6,159 bases of DNA from Bacteroides intestinalis (GTDB lineage: Bacteria; Bacteroidota; Bacteroidia; Bacteroidales; Bacteroidaceae), in contig NZ_QRZF01000004.1 in NCBI RefSeq assembly GCF_003464595.1, forward strand, positions 509,860-516,018, given 5' to 3'. A program made the position numbers and the translations under genes. The notes beneath the pieces were generated by a model. It saw only the letters and a list, made by a program, of their open reading frames with translations, had not been told where the DNA came from and ran no database searches. This document shows, piece by piece, positions 1-5,960 of this stretch. Position 1 is the stretch's first letter; the number at the start of each line of letters is the position of its first letter.

Positions 1-1365
1 ATGTTCACCGATGCTCATTCCTGTTCAGCCGTCAGCACCCCCACCCGCTATGGCATCCTCACAGGACGCTACAACTGGCGTTCCAGCCTCAAAAGCGGTG
101 TACTCTACGGCTACTCCCGCCCTATCATCCCCACCACCCGCAGCACCATGGCATCCATGCTGAAAGCAAACGGATATACCACCGCCTGCATTGGCAAATG
201 GCATTTAGGCTGGAACTGGGGCACAAAACCGGGACATGAGAAACCCGGCGCCAACGCCCTCAACGACGAAGACGTGGACTACTCCAAACCCATCACCAAC
301 GGTCCTGCCGACTTAGGCTTCGACTATTTCTACGGCTTCTGCGGCTCCCTCGACATGGCCCCCTATGTATATATAGAAAACCGCCAGCCCACCACCACGC
401 AAATAGGCACCGTACCCGCAGGAAAGAAACCGGGCTTCTGGCGTGCAGGCGCCATAGCCAACGACTTCAACCACCAGGACTGTCTGCCCAACCTGACCCA
501 CCGCGCAGTAGACTATATCAACCGTCACGCGCAAGACGAACGCCCCTTCTTCCTCTATCTACCCCTGCCCGCCCCTCATACCCCCATCCTGCCCGCCGAA
601 GCCTTCAAAGGAAAAACCGGACTGGGTGATTACGGCGACTTCGTCCTGATGGTGGACAATGTAGTGGGACAAGTGCGCGAAGCCCTGCGACGCAACGGCA
701 TAGACTCCAATACCATCGTAGTCTTCACCACCGACAACGGTTGCTCTCCCGCCGGAGGTATCCCCGAAATGGCAGCTAAAGGGCATCATGCCAACTACAT
801 CTGGCGAGGCATGAAAGCCGATCTCTTCGACGGCGGTCACCGCGTACCCACCATCGTAGAATGGGCCAACGGTGCAGGCCGAGGCACCTGTGCGCAAACC
901 ATCTGCCTCAACGACTTCTACGCTTCTTTTGCCGCCCTCAACCATTATCCCCTGAAAGATAACGAAGCGGAAGACAGTTACAACATTCTTCCCCTCATCC
1001 GGAATCCGCACCACATGCCAACCATCCGTGAAGCCACCGTGCACCACTCCATCCGCGGAGAGTTTGCCATCCGTAAAGGAGACTGGAAACTGTTGTGTTC
1101 CCCCAGTTCCGGCGGTTGGAGCTATCCCAAGCCAGGCGTGGACAAGGAAGCCATTGCCCAGCTCCCACCGATACAACTCTATAATATGAAAGACGATCCC
1201 ACCGAAAGCAAAAATGTCTATCAGGAACATCCCGAAATAGTCAGCGAACTGAAAGACCTGTTGCAAAAGTACATCCGCGAAGGCCGGAGCACTCCGGGAA
1301 AAGCACAGTCCAACGATGCCGTGAACAAATGGGAGCAAATCAAGGGAATCATGCACGACGATTGA
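1..1365 (+). CDS. Sulfatase, S1 family, 5'-truncated by window edge
   Basis: This is a formylglycine-dependent sulfatase that hydrolyses sulfate esters, in Bacteroides usually from host or dietary glycans in the periplasm or at the cell surface. The frame is open from base 1. The first ATG is probably an internal Met, because the visible protein starts only 11 residues before the active-site motif S-T-P-T-R (Ser12 to Arg16). Family members carry a signal peptide and an N-terminal Asp-rich metal site before that point, so perhaps 50-80 residues are missing. Ser12 is the residue converted to formylglycine; Ser-type sites need an anaerobic radical-SAM maturase (anSME), not seen here. Other family signatures are GKWHLG (65-70), APHTP with His193, TTDNG with Asp245/Asn246 as metal ligands (243-247), and RGMK...FDGGHRVP (269-283). 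The small C-terminal subdomain has GDWKL (360-364) and LYNMKDDP (393-400). The substrate cannot be told from sequence. It is separated from the next genes by their own promoter and is probably functionally unrelated. Confidence 0.93.
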   Translation: MFTDAHSCSAVSTPTRYGILTGRYNWRSSLKSGVLYGYSRPIIPTTRSTMASMLKANGYTTACIGKWHLGWNWGTKPGHEKPGANALNDEDVDYSKPITNGPADLGFDYFYGFCGSLDMAPYVYIENRQPTTTQIGTVPAGKKPGFWRAGAIANDFNHQDCLPNLTHRAVDYINRHAQDERPFFLYLPLPAPHTPILPAEAFKGKTGLGDYGDFVLMVDNVVGQVREALRRNGIDSNTIVVFTTDNGCSPAGGIPEMAAKGHHANYIWRGMKADLFDGGHRVPTIVEWANGAGRGTCAQTICLNDFYASFAALNHYPLKDNEAEDSYNILPLIRNPHHMPTIREATVHHSIRGEFAIRKGDWKLLCSPSSGGWSYPKPGVDKEAIAQLPPIQLYNMKDDPTESKNVYQEHPEIVSELKDLLQKYIREGRSTPGKAQSNDAVNKWEQIKGIMHDD

Positions 1366-1442
1366 TGGATTTCCGGCAGAAAAAGACAACCGGAAGCACT
1401 CGTCTGAAAGCTAATTTTGAAGAAGAAATAAAAAAAATATCA

Positions 1443-1479
1443 TTTTTTGCTTGCATATAAGAGAAAAGTATTACTTTTG
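1443..1479 (+). promoter_or_regulatory. Bacteroides-type promoter of the aromatic amino acid operon
   Basis: The sequence TACTTTTG at 1472-1479 matches the Bacteroides -7 consensus TAnnTTTG exactly. A T-run ending in TTTG at 1446-1449 could serve as the -33 element, with a 22-nt gap, slightly longer than the usual 19-21. Transcription would begin a few bases downstream, around 1484-1490. That leaves a short A-rich 5' end before the leader ORF at 1513. The position just upstream of the leader peptide and attenuator supports the call. The start site is inferred. Confidence 0.7.
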
Positions 1480-1512
1480 CCACGAAATTAAAAACAAAAA
1501 GAAAACGAAAGT

Positions 1513-1599
1513 ATGAATTTGTTTACTTATACATATTACTTCTTTTTTTACTTTTACTTTAGCCAGAAAGTAGAGCGGGAGTTTGTATGTGTCAAGTGA
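1513..1599 (+). CDS. Phe/Tyr-rich leader peptide of an attenuator
   Basis: This 28-codon ORF (ATG 1513, TGA 1597-1599) is a regulatory leader peptide. Residues 4-16 contain 11 aromatic residues out of 13, including the unbroken run YYFFFYFYF at residues 8-16. A further Phe lies at residue 24. In total there are seven Phe and five Tyr codons and no Trp codon. It resembles the role of enterobacterial pheL but senses both Phe and Tyr, fitting the downstream genes. Codons 21-23 (GAG CGG GAG) double as the antiterminator arm. The start is preceded by an A-rich stretch without a Shine-Dalgarno site, as is normal in Bacteroidota. Ribosome stalling on the aromatic codons when charged tRNA-Phe or tRNA-Tyr is scarce would favour read-through into pheA. 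The composition, the promoter upstream and the terminator downstream together make a chance ORF very unlikely. Confidence 0.9.
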   Translation: MNLFTYTYYFFFYFYFSQKVEREFVCVK

Positions 1600-1653
1600 C
1601 AGTGATGCTTAAGAACTGAATAGAGAACTAAAGTAATATACTTAATCCCGCTC
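1573..1653 (+). promoter_or_regulatory. Antiterminator pairing of the attenuator
   Basis: The octamer GAGCGGGA at 1573-1580 is perfectly complementary to TCCCGCTC at 1646-1653, which is the left arm of the downstream terminator. Allowing one bulged G (1581), pairing extends by two more bases (1582-1583 with 1644-1645). The upstream arm nearly duplicates the terminator's right arm, so the two compete for the same partner. A ribosome stalled with codon 16 or an earlier aromatic codon in its A site should leave 1573-1583 free to pair. No clear separate protector arm (region 1) was found upstream, so masking of this arm may depend on the translating ribosome itself. Confidence 0.75.
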
Positions 1654-1682
1654 CATTGTATGGAAGCGGGATTTTTTATTTT
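1644..1682 (+). terminator. Intrinsic terminator (attenuator) before pheA
   Basis: AATCCCGCT (1644-1652) pairs perfectly with AGCGGGATT (1665-1673). Three more pairs (1653-1655 with 1661-1663) extend the stem past one bulged A at 1664, leaving a 5-nt loop. A T-rich run, TTTTTTATTTT, follows at 1672-1682. This is a strong GC-rich hairpin plus U-tract in the transcript. It sits after the leader ORF and 11 nt before the pheA start codon, so it acts as a conditional stop for the operon rather than as the end of the sulfatase transcript. Confidence 0.92.
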
Positions 1683-1693
1683 AAAGAAACAGT

Positions 1694-2542
1694 ATGAAAA
1701 GAATAGCCATTCAAGGAACATTAGGGTCGTATCACGACATTGCCGCACACAAGTACTTCGAAGGAGAAGAAATAGAGTTAATCTGTTGCGCTACTTTTGA
1801 GGACGTGTTTGCAGCCGTGAAGAAAGACAGCAAGACCATAGGAATGTTGGCAATAGAGAATACCATTGCAGGTAGCCTGTTGCACAACAACGAGTTGCTG
1901 CGGCAGAGCGGAACACAAATCATAGGCGAATACAAACTACGCATTTCACACAGCTTTGTCTGCCTGCCCGATGAGGACTGGAACGATCTGACGGAAGTCA
2001 ACTCCCACCCCATCGCACTGATGCAATGCCGCGAGTTCCTTGCCCAGCACCCGAAAATGAAAGTAGTGGAAGCGGAAGACACCGCCCTCAGCGCCGAAAT
2101 CATCAAGCGGGAAAATCTGAAAGGACACGCCGCCATCTGTTCCAAGGCCGCTGCCGAGCGTTACGGCATGAAGGTGTTACAGGAAGGCATCGAAACAAAC
2201 AAGCACAACTTCACCCGTTTTCTGGTAGTTGCCGATCCTTGGCAAGTAGACGAAATACGCCGCCATCCACACCCGGAAACCAACAAGGCAAGCATGGTAT
2301 TCACACTGCCCCACACGGAAGGGAGCCTCTCGCAAGTACTGTCCATTCTTTCGTTCTACAGCATCAACCTGACCAAGATACAGTCACTGCCCATCATCGG
2401 GCGGGAATGGGAATACCAATTTTACGTAGACGTTGTTTTCGACAACCTACTGAGATATAAACAATCCATCGCGGCCATCACACCGCTAACCAAAGAACTT
2501 AAAATATTAGGCGAATATGCAGACGGAAAATCAAACATCTAA
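1694..2542 (+). CDS. pheA: Prephenate dehydratase with ACT domain
   Basis: This enzyme converts prephenate to phenylpyruvate by decarboxylation and dehydration, the committed step to phenylalanine, in the cytoplasm. The protein is 282 aa, the usual length of the stand-alone form (no fused chorismate mutase). Residues 1 to about 180 form the catalytic PDT domain, with the N-terminal GTLGSY (8-13), IENTIAG (54-60) and the catalytic NFTRF motif (172-176; Thr174 and Phe176). Residues about 198-275 form an ACT domain. Its two phenylalanine-binding motifs are altered: the GALV position reads GSLS (210-213), and the ESRP position reads QSLP (230-233). Feedback inhibition by Phe may therefore differ from the enterobacterial type. 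The start at 1694 lies just after the attenuator U-tract in an A-rich context and gives a complete N-terminal motif. The gene's end overlaps the next gene by 26 bp. Confidence 0.95.
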   Translation: MKRIAIQGTLGSYHDIAAHKYFEGEEIELICCATFEDVFAAVKKDSKTIGMLAIENTIAGSLLHNNELLRQSGTQIIGEYKLRISHSFVCLPDEDWNDLTEVNSHPIALMQCREFLAQHPKMKVVEAEDTALSAEIIKRENLKGHAAICSKAAAERYGMKVLQEGIETNKHNFTRFLVVADPWQVDEIRRHPHPETNKASMVFTLPHTEGSLSQVLSILSFYSINLTKIQSLPIIGREWEYQFYVDVVFDNLLRYKQSIAAITPLTKELKILGEYADGKSNI

Positions 2543-3698
2543 GATCAAGCCCGCCGACCGGTTGGCCAGCGTGAGCGAATACTACTTCTCCAAGAAGTTG
2601 AAAGAGGTGGCACAAATGAATGCCGAAGGAAAAGACGTAATCAGCCTCGGAATCGGCAGCCCTGATATGCCTCCCTCGGAAGCAACCATACAGACCCTGT
2701 GCCGCGAAGCACAAAACCCTGACGGACACGGTTATATGCCTTATGTCGGCATCCCCGAACTTCGCCGCAGCTTTGCCGCCTGGTATAAGAAATGGTACGG
2801 CGTGGAGCTGAATCCTAATACTGAGATACAGCCGCTCATCGGCTCGAAAGAAGGTATCCTGCACGTCACACTGGCCTTCGTCAATCCGGGCGAACAGGTA
2901 TTGGTTCCCAATCCGGGCTACCCCACTTATACCTCATTGAGCAAGATACTGGGCGCGGAAGTCATCAACTACAACTTGAAAGAGGAAAACGGCTGGATGC
3001 CCGACTTCGACGAACTGGAAAAGATGGACATGAGCCGCGTAAAGCTGATGTGGACCAACTATCCGAACATGCCGACCGGAACTAACGCCACCCCGGAACT
3101 TTATGCAAAACTGGTGGACTTTGCACGCCGCAAGGACATCGTGATTGTAAACGATAACCCGTACAGCTTCATCCTGAACGACCGCCCCCTCAGCATCCTC
3201 AATGTACCGGGCGCCAAAGAGTGTTGCATCGAGTTCAACTCCATGAGCAAGAGCCACAATATGCCGGGCTGGCGTATCGGTATGCTGGCAAGCAACGCCG
3301 ACTTTGTGCAATGGATCCTGAAAGTGAAGAGCAACATCGACAGTGGTATGTTCCGCGCCATGCAACTGGCAGCCGCCAACGCTCTGGAAGCCGAACAGGA
3401 ATGGTACGACGGAAATAACAAGAACTACCGCAACCGCCGCCATCTGGCAGGGGAAATCATGCACGCACTGGGATGTACATACGATGAAAAACAGGTAGGT
3501 ATGTTCCTCTGGGGAAAAATTCCCGATAGCTGTGCCGACGTTGAAGAACTGACTGAAAAGGTGTTGCACAACGCACGCGTGTTCATCACACCGGGATTTA
3601 TCTTCGGAAGTAACGGAAAACGGTATATCCGCATCTCGCTTTGCTGCAAAGATCATAAATTGGAAGAGGCATTGAAGCGCATCAGGGAGATGAAGTAA
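2517..3698 (+). CDS. Class I/II PLP aminotransferase, probably aromatic
   Basis: This is a fold-type I pyridoxal-phosphate aminotransferase of 393 aa. Its place between pheA and the DAHP synthase/chorismate mutase gene suggests that it transaminates phenylpyruvate and 4-hydroxyphenylpyruvate, or prephenate itself; the exact substrate is inference. Visible family features are GSPDMPPS (47-54), NPGYPTY (132-138), NYPNMPTG (181-188), NDNPYS with Asp213 and Tyr216 (212-217), the Schiff-base lysine Lys245 in SMSKSHNMPGWRIG (242-255), and the carboxylate-binding Arg372 in RYIRIS. The canonical NPTG Asn that contacts the PLP hydroxyl is Met185 here, which is unusual for the superfamily. The ATG at 2517 lies inside the pheA coding end in another frame, pointing to translational coupling; the next in-frame Met is residue 34, which would remove the N-terminal segment, so 2517 is preferred. 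It resembles LL-diaminopimelate/aspartate-type aminotransferases in sequence, so annotation by similarity alone could mislead. Confidence 0.93.
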   Translation: MQTENQTSKIKPADRLASVSEYYFSKKLKEVAQMNAEGKDVISLGIGSPDMPPSEATIQTLCREAQNPDGHGYMPYVGIPELRRSFAAWYKKWYGVELNPNTEIQPLIGSKEGILHVTLAFVNPGEQVLVPNPGYPTYTSLSKILGAEVINYNLKEENGWMPDFDELEKMDMSRVKLMWTNYPNMPTGTNATPELYAKLVDFARRKDIVIVNDNPYSFILNDRPLSILNVPGAKECCIEFNSMSKSHNMPGWRIGMLASNADFVQWILKVKSNIDSGMFRAMQLAAANALEAEQEWYDGNNKNYRNRRHLAGEIMHALGCTYDEKQVGMFLWGKIPDSCADVEELTEKVLHNARVFITPGFIFGSNGKRYIRISLCCKDHKLEEALKRIREMK

Positions 3699-3869
3699 TA
3701 TATTTACAAAAAAGAAGTCCTGTAGCACAAGTCACTCACCGTTTTAAAAAACGAGGCCTGTATTTATTAACACGTTCGAAAGGCTTTATCGACGGGGGTT
3801 ACAGAGGGTTCAGAAGACACTGAGAAATATCTATACAATAAAAATATAATTGAACAAAAATAAAAGAAT
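3699..3869 (+). other. Intergenic gap, no clear promoter or terminator
   Basis: These 171 nt separate the aminotransferase gene from the DAHP synthase gene. I found no TAnnTTTG box and no hairpin followed by a T-run. There is a small A/T palindrome (CGTTTT...AAAACG, 3740-3753) and a bulged stem at 3773-3794 (CG-TCGA pairing with TCGA-CG). The last 40 nt are very A/T rich, as expected before a Bacteroidota start codon. Read-through from the upstream genes is the simplest reading. Confidence 0.5.
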
Positions 3870-4937
3870 ATGGAACTTGAATTAGAATCGATTTTGCTGC
3901 CGGGCGTTGAGGACAAACGTCCCATGGTAATTGCAGGTCCTTGCAGCGCCGAGACAGAAGAACAAGTAATGTGCACCGCCAAGCAACTGGCCGAAAAAGG
4001 AATGAAGATATTCCGTGCCGGAATCTGGAAACCGCGTACCAAACCGGGTGGTTTCGAAGGTGTAGGCGTAGACGGTCTGGCATGGCTGAAAGAGGTGAAA
4101 AAAGAAACCGGAATGTACGTTTCTACCGAAGTAGCCACTTCGAAGCATGTATACGAGTGTCTGAAAGCAGGTATCGATATCCTTTGGATTGGCGCACGCA
4201 CCACTGCCAACCCGTTTGCCATGCAGGAAATTGCCGATGCACTGAAGGGGGTGGATATTCCTGTGTTTGTGAAGAATCCGGTAAACCCGGATCTGGAACT
4301 CTGGATCGGTGCCCTGGAACGTATCAACAATGCCGGTCTGAAACGTCTGGCAGCCATCCACCGCGGTTTCAGCAGTTACGACAAGAAGTTGTACCGCAAT
4401 CTGCCGCAATGGCATATCCCCATCGAGTTGCGTCGTCGCATCCCGAACCTGCCGATCATCTGCGATCCCAGCCATATCGGTGGTAAGCGCGAACTCATCG
4501 CACCGCTTTGCCAGCAGGCTATGGACCTCGGTTTCAACGGTCTGATTATCGAAAGCCACTGCAACCCCGACTGTGCATGGAGTGATGCTTCGCAGCAAGT
4601 GACTCCGGATGTACTGGATTACATCCTGAACTTACTCGTCATCCGTAAAGAGACACAGACCACGGAAAATCTCAGTGAACTGCGTAAGCAGATTGACGAG
4701 TGCGACAACAACCTGATGCAGGAACTTGCCAAGCGTATGCGTGTGGCACGTGAAATCGGTACGTTCAAGAAAGAACACGATATGACGATTCTGCAAACGG
4801 GACGTTACAATGAAATTCTGGACAAACGCGGTTCTCAAGGTGTGCTTCTGGGCGTGGATTCGGAATTTATCAAGAAGGTATTCGAGCTGATACACGAGGA
4901 GAGTGTGAGGCAACAAATGGAAATTATAAACAAGTGA
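3870..4937 (+). CDS. Bifunctional DAHP synthase / chorismate mutase (AroQ)
   Basis: The N-terminal domain (about 1-255) condenses phosphoenolpyruvate and erythrose-4-phosphate to DAHP, the first shikimate-pathway step. The C-terminal domain (about 266-352) converts chorismate to prephenate. The synthase is the short type I-beta (KDO8P-like) form: GPCS with metal ligand Cys25, KPRT (54-57), IGAR (107-110), VKNP with Lys135, HRGFSSY (164-170), CDPSHIGG with His202, and IESHCNP with Glu228. The mutase is an AroQ helical domain that aligns without gaps to E. coli PheA-type mutase. Arg272, Arg289, Lys300, Arg312, Ser345 and Gln349 match its active-site Arg11, Arg28, Lys39, Arg51, Ser84 and Gln88, while Asp48 is replaced by Gln309. 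The same domain order is known from Prevotella enzymes, where prephenate feeds back on the synthase; that control is plausible here. No N-terminal ferredoxin-like regulatory extension is present. The ATG at 3870 follows an A-rich region. Gene-symbol usage for this fusion is inconsistent, so none is given. Confidence 0.95.
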   Translation: MELELESILLPGVEDKRPMVIAGPCSAETEEQVMCTAKQLAEKGMKIFRAGIWKPRTKPGGFEGVGVDGLAWLKEVKKETGMYVSTEVATSKHVYECLKAGIDILWIGARTTANPFAMQEIADALKGVDIPVFVKNPVNPDLELWIGALERINNAGLKRLAAIHRGFSSYDKKLYRNLPQWHIPIELRRRIPNLPIICDPSHIGGKRELIAPLCQQAMDLGFNGLIIESHCNPDCAWSDASQQVTPDVLDYILNLLVIRKETQTTENLSELRKQIDECDNNLMQELAKRMRVAREIGTFKKEHDMTILQTGRYNEILDKRGSQGVLLGVDSEFIKKVFELIHEESVRQQMEIINK

Positions 4938-4945
4938 TTAGCGAC

Positions 4946-4990
4946 TGGTGATAAGTGATTAATGGCTACGCTATCTTTCACTTATCACTA
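4946..4990 (+). repeat. Intergenic inverted repeat between DAHPS/CM and tyrA
   Basis: GTGATAAGTG (4948-4957) pairs perfectly with CACTTATCAC (4979-4988). The stem extends by one inner A-T pair and by an outer G-U plus T-A, giving about 13 bp around a 19-nt loop. The nonamer AAGTGATTA also occurs twice directly (4932-4940 and 4954-4962). No T-run follows, so it does not look like an intrinsic terminator. It could be an RNA processing or stabilising hairpin, or a small dispersed intergenic repeat; the sequence alone does not decide. Confidence 0.6.
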
Positions 4991-5016
4991 ATCATTAATA
5001 CCTAAACACTAAATTT

Positions 5017-5790
5017 ATGCGTATTTTAATACTCGGAGCCGGCAAGATGGGCTCTTTCTTTACAGATATTCTAAGTTTCCAACATGAAACGGCAGTGTTC
5101 GACGTGAATCCGCACCAGTTGCGTTTTGTCTACAACACGTATCGTTTCACCACGTTGGAAGAGATAAAGGACTTCGAACCGGAGTTGGTAATCAATGCCG
5201 CCACGGTGAGATATACGCTGGACGCATTCCGCAAGGTGCTGCCTGTGCTGCCCAAGGATTGTATCATCAGTGATATCGCCTCGGTGAAGACGGGATTGAA
5301 GAAATTCTATGAGGAAAGTGGTTTCCGTTATGTATCGTCGCATCCGATGTTTGGCCCTACGTTTGCCAGCCTCAGCAATCTGAGCAGCGAGAATGCTATC
5401 ATCATCAGTGAAGGTGACCACCTGGGAAAAATTTTCTTCAAGGACCTTTACCAGACGCTCCGCCTCAATATCTTCGAATATACTTTCGACGAGCATGATG
5501 AGACGGTAGCTTATTCTCTGTCTATTCCTTTCGTCTCTACGTTTGTTTTTGCAGCGGTGATGAAGCACCAGGAGGCTCCGGGTACTACGTTCAAGAAGCA
5601 TATGGCTATTGCCAAGGGTTTGCTGAGTGAGGATGATTACTTGCTTCAGGAAATTCTCTTTAATCCGCGCACTCCCTCGCAAGTGGAAAATATTCGTCTG
5701 GAGCTAAAGAATTTGCTGGAAATTATCAGTACGAAAGATGCGGAAGGGATGAAGCAGTATCTGACGAAGATTAGGGAGAAGATAAAATAG
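5017..5790 (+). CDS. tyrA: Prephenate dehydrogenase, compact form
   Basis: This enzyme oxidatively decarboxylates prephenate to 4-hydroxyphenylpyruvate, the tyrosine branch, using a nicotinamide cofactor in the cytoplasm. The N-terminal Rossmann fold shows GAGKMG (7-12) and Asp29 at the end of the second beta strand, which favours NAD+ over NADP+. Family motifs follow: SDIASVK (85-91) and SSHPMFGP (107-114) with the likely catalytic His109. The helical C-terminal half includes HDETVAYSLSIPF (160-172). At 257 aa it is shorter than most TyrA proteins, with no ACT or chorismate mutase domain, so no built-in tyrosine-binding domain is visible. An arogenate substrate cannot be excluded. The ATG at 5017 begins directly with the Rossmann beta strand (MRILILGAG), leaving no room for another start. 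It lies 79 nt after the preceding gene and is followed by a hairpin that may end the operon. Confidence 0.93.
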   Translation: MRILILGAGKMGSFFTDILSFQHETAVFDVNPHQLRFVYNTYRFTTLEEIKDFEPELVINAATVRYTLDAFRKVLPVLPKDCIISDIASVKTGLKKFYEESGFRYVSSHPMFGPTFASLSNLSSENAIIISEGDHLGKIFFKDLYQTLRLNIFEYTFDEHDETVAYSLSIPFVSTFVFAAVMKHQEAPGTTFKKHMAIAKGLLSEDDYLLQEILFNPRTPSQVENIRLELKNLLEIISTKDAEGMKQYLTKIREKIK

Positions 5791-5805
5791 ATAGGTGAGA
5801 TTAAG

Positions 5806-5859
5806 GGATTGAAGAGAGGAGGGGTACGGAAAAGGAAGTGGGGCTTCTCTCTTCAATTC
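5806..5859 (+). terminator. Possible operon-end hairpin after tyrA
   Basis: ATTGAAGAGAG (5808-5818) pairs perfectly with CTCTCTTCAAT (5847-5857). Three further inner pairs and two outer pairs (including G-U wobbles) give a 16-bp stem with a 22-nt loop, starting 16 nt after the tyrA stop. The bases after it (GTTAATAAAGAG) contain no proper T-run, so it is a weak candidate as an intrinsic terminator. It may instead protect the mRNA 3' end. Confidence 0.5.
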
Positions 5860-5900
5860 GTTAATAAAGAGAGGGGATGATATTTAGGATTAGGTAGGGA

Positions 5901-5929
5901 TATGCTTGTAATGTAGGATAAATAATAGT
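5901..5929 (+). repeat. Decayed CRISPR half-repeat upstream of array
   Basis: TGTAGGATAA at 5912-5921 is identical to the 3' half of the array repeat. Fourteen of 18 bases match over 5912-5929 when aligned to the repeat end. If this is a repeat end, it leaves a 31-nt gap to the first recognisable repeat at 5961, against 30-nt spacers in the array, so it is nearly in register. The 5' half of the repeat is not recognisable. It may be the remnant of an older terminal repeat; a tracrRNA anti-repeat on the minus strand is the alternative. Confidence 0.4.
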
Positions 5930-5960
5930 AGATGCAAAATATCAGCTAAAGCCGGATATG

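Noticed and set aside
1..3. ATG at base 1 as the true start of the sulfatase
   Set aside because: It would place the active-site Ser only 12 residues from the N-terminus and omit the signal peptide and N-terminal metal ligands, so it is taken as an internal Met.
559..1389. 276-codon open frame on the minus strand across the sulfatase gene
   Set aside because: It is antisense to a clear sulfatase with conserved motifs, has no recognisable domain, and its openness follows from the GC-rich codon pattern of the real gene.
1370..1396. TTCCGG...CCGGAA hairpin just after the sulfatase stop as a terminator
   Set aside because: The stem is only about 7 bp with a 13-nt loop, and no T-run follows directly, so there is too little to call a terminator.
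2026..2460. 144-codon plus-strand frame inside pheA
   Set aside because: It is an out-of-frame shadow of the pheA dehydratase and ACT domains, with Arg/Ser/Pro-rich low-information composition.
2934..3728. 264-codon minus-strand frame opposite the aminotransferase
   Set aside because: It is antisense to a gene with intact PLP motifs and shows no family signature of its own.
3882..4598. 238-codon minus-strand frame opposite DAHP synthase
   Set aside because: It is a shadow frame with no promoter and no domain, opposite conserved catalytic motifs.
4972..4979. TATCTTTC as a -7 box for a separate tyrA promoter
   Set aside because: It misses the conserved final G and has no TTTG element at a suitable distance upstream. 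It also lies in the loop and right arm of the inverted repeat.
5791..5960. tracrRNA gene on the minus strand, with the degenerate repeats as anti-repeat
   Set aside because: The repeat-like segments keep array spacing, the similarity at 5901-5929 covers the wrong half for crRNA pairing, and no minus-strand hairpin with a T-run follows.
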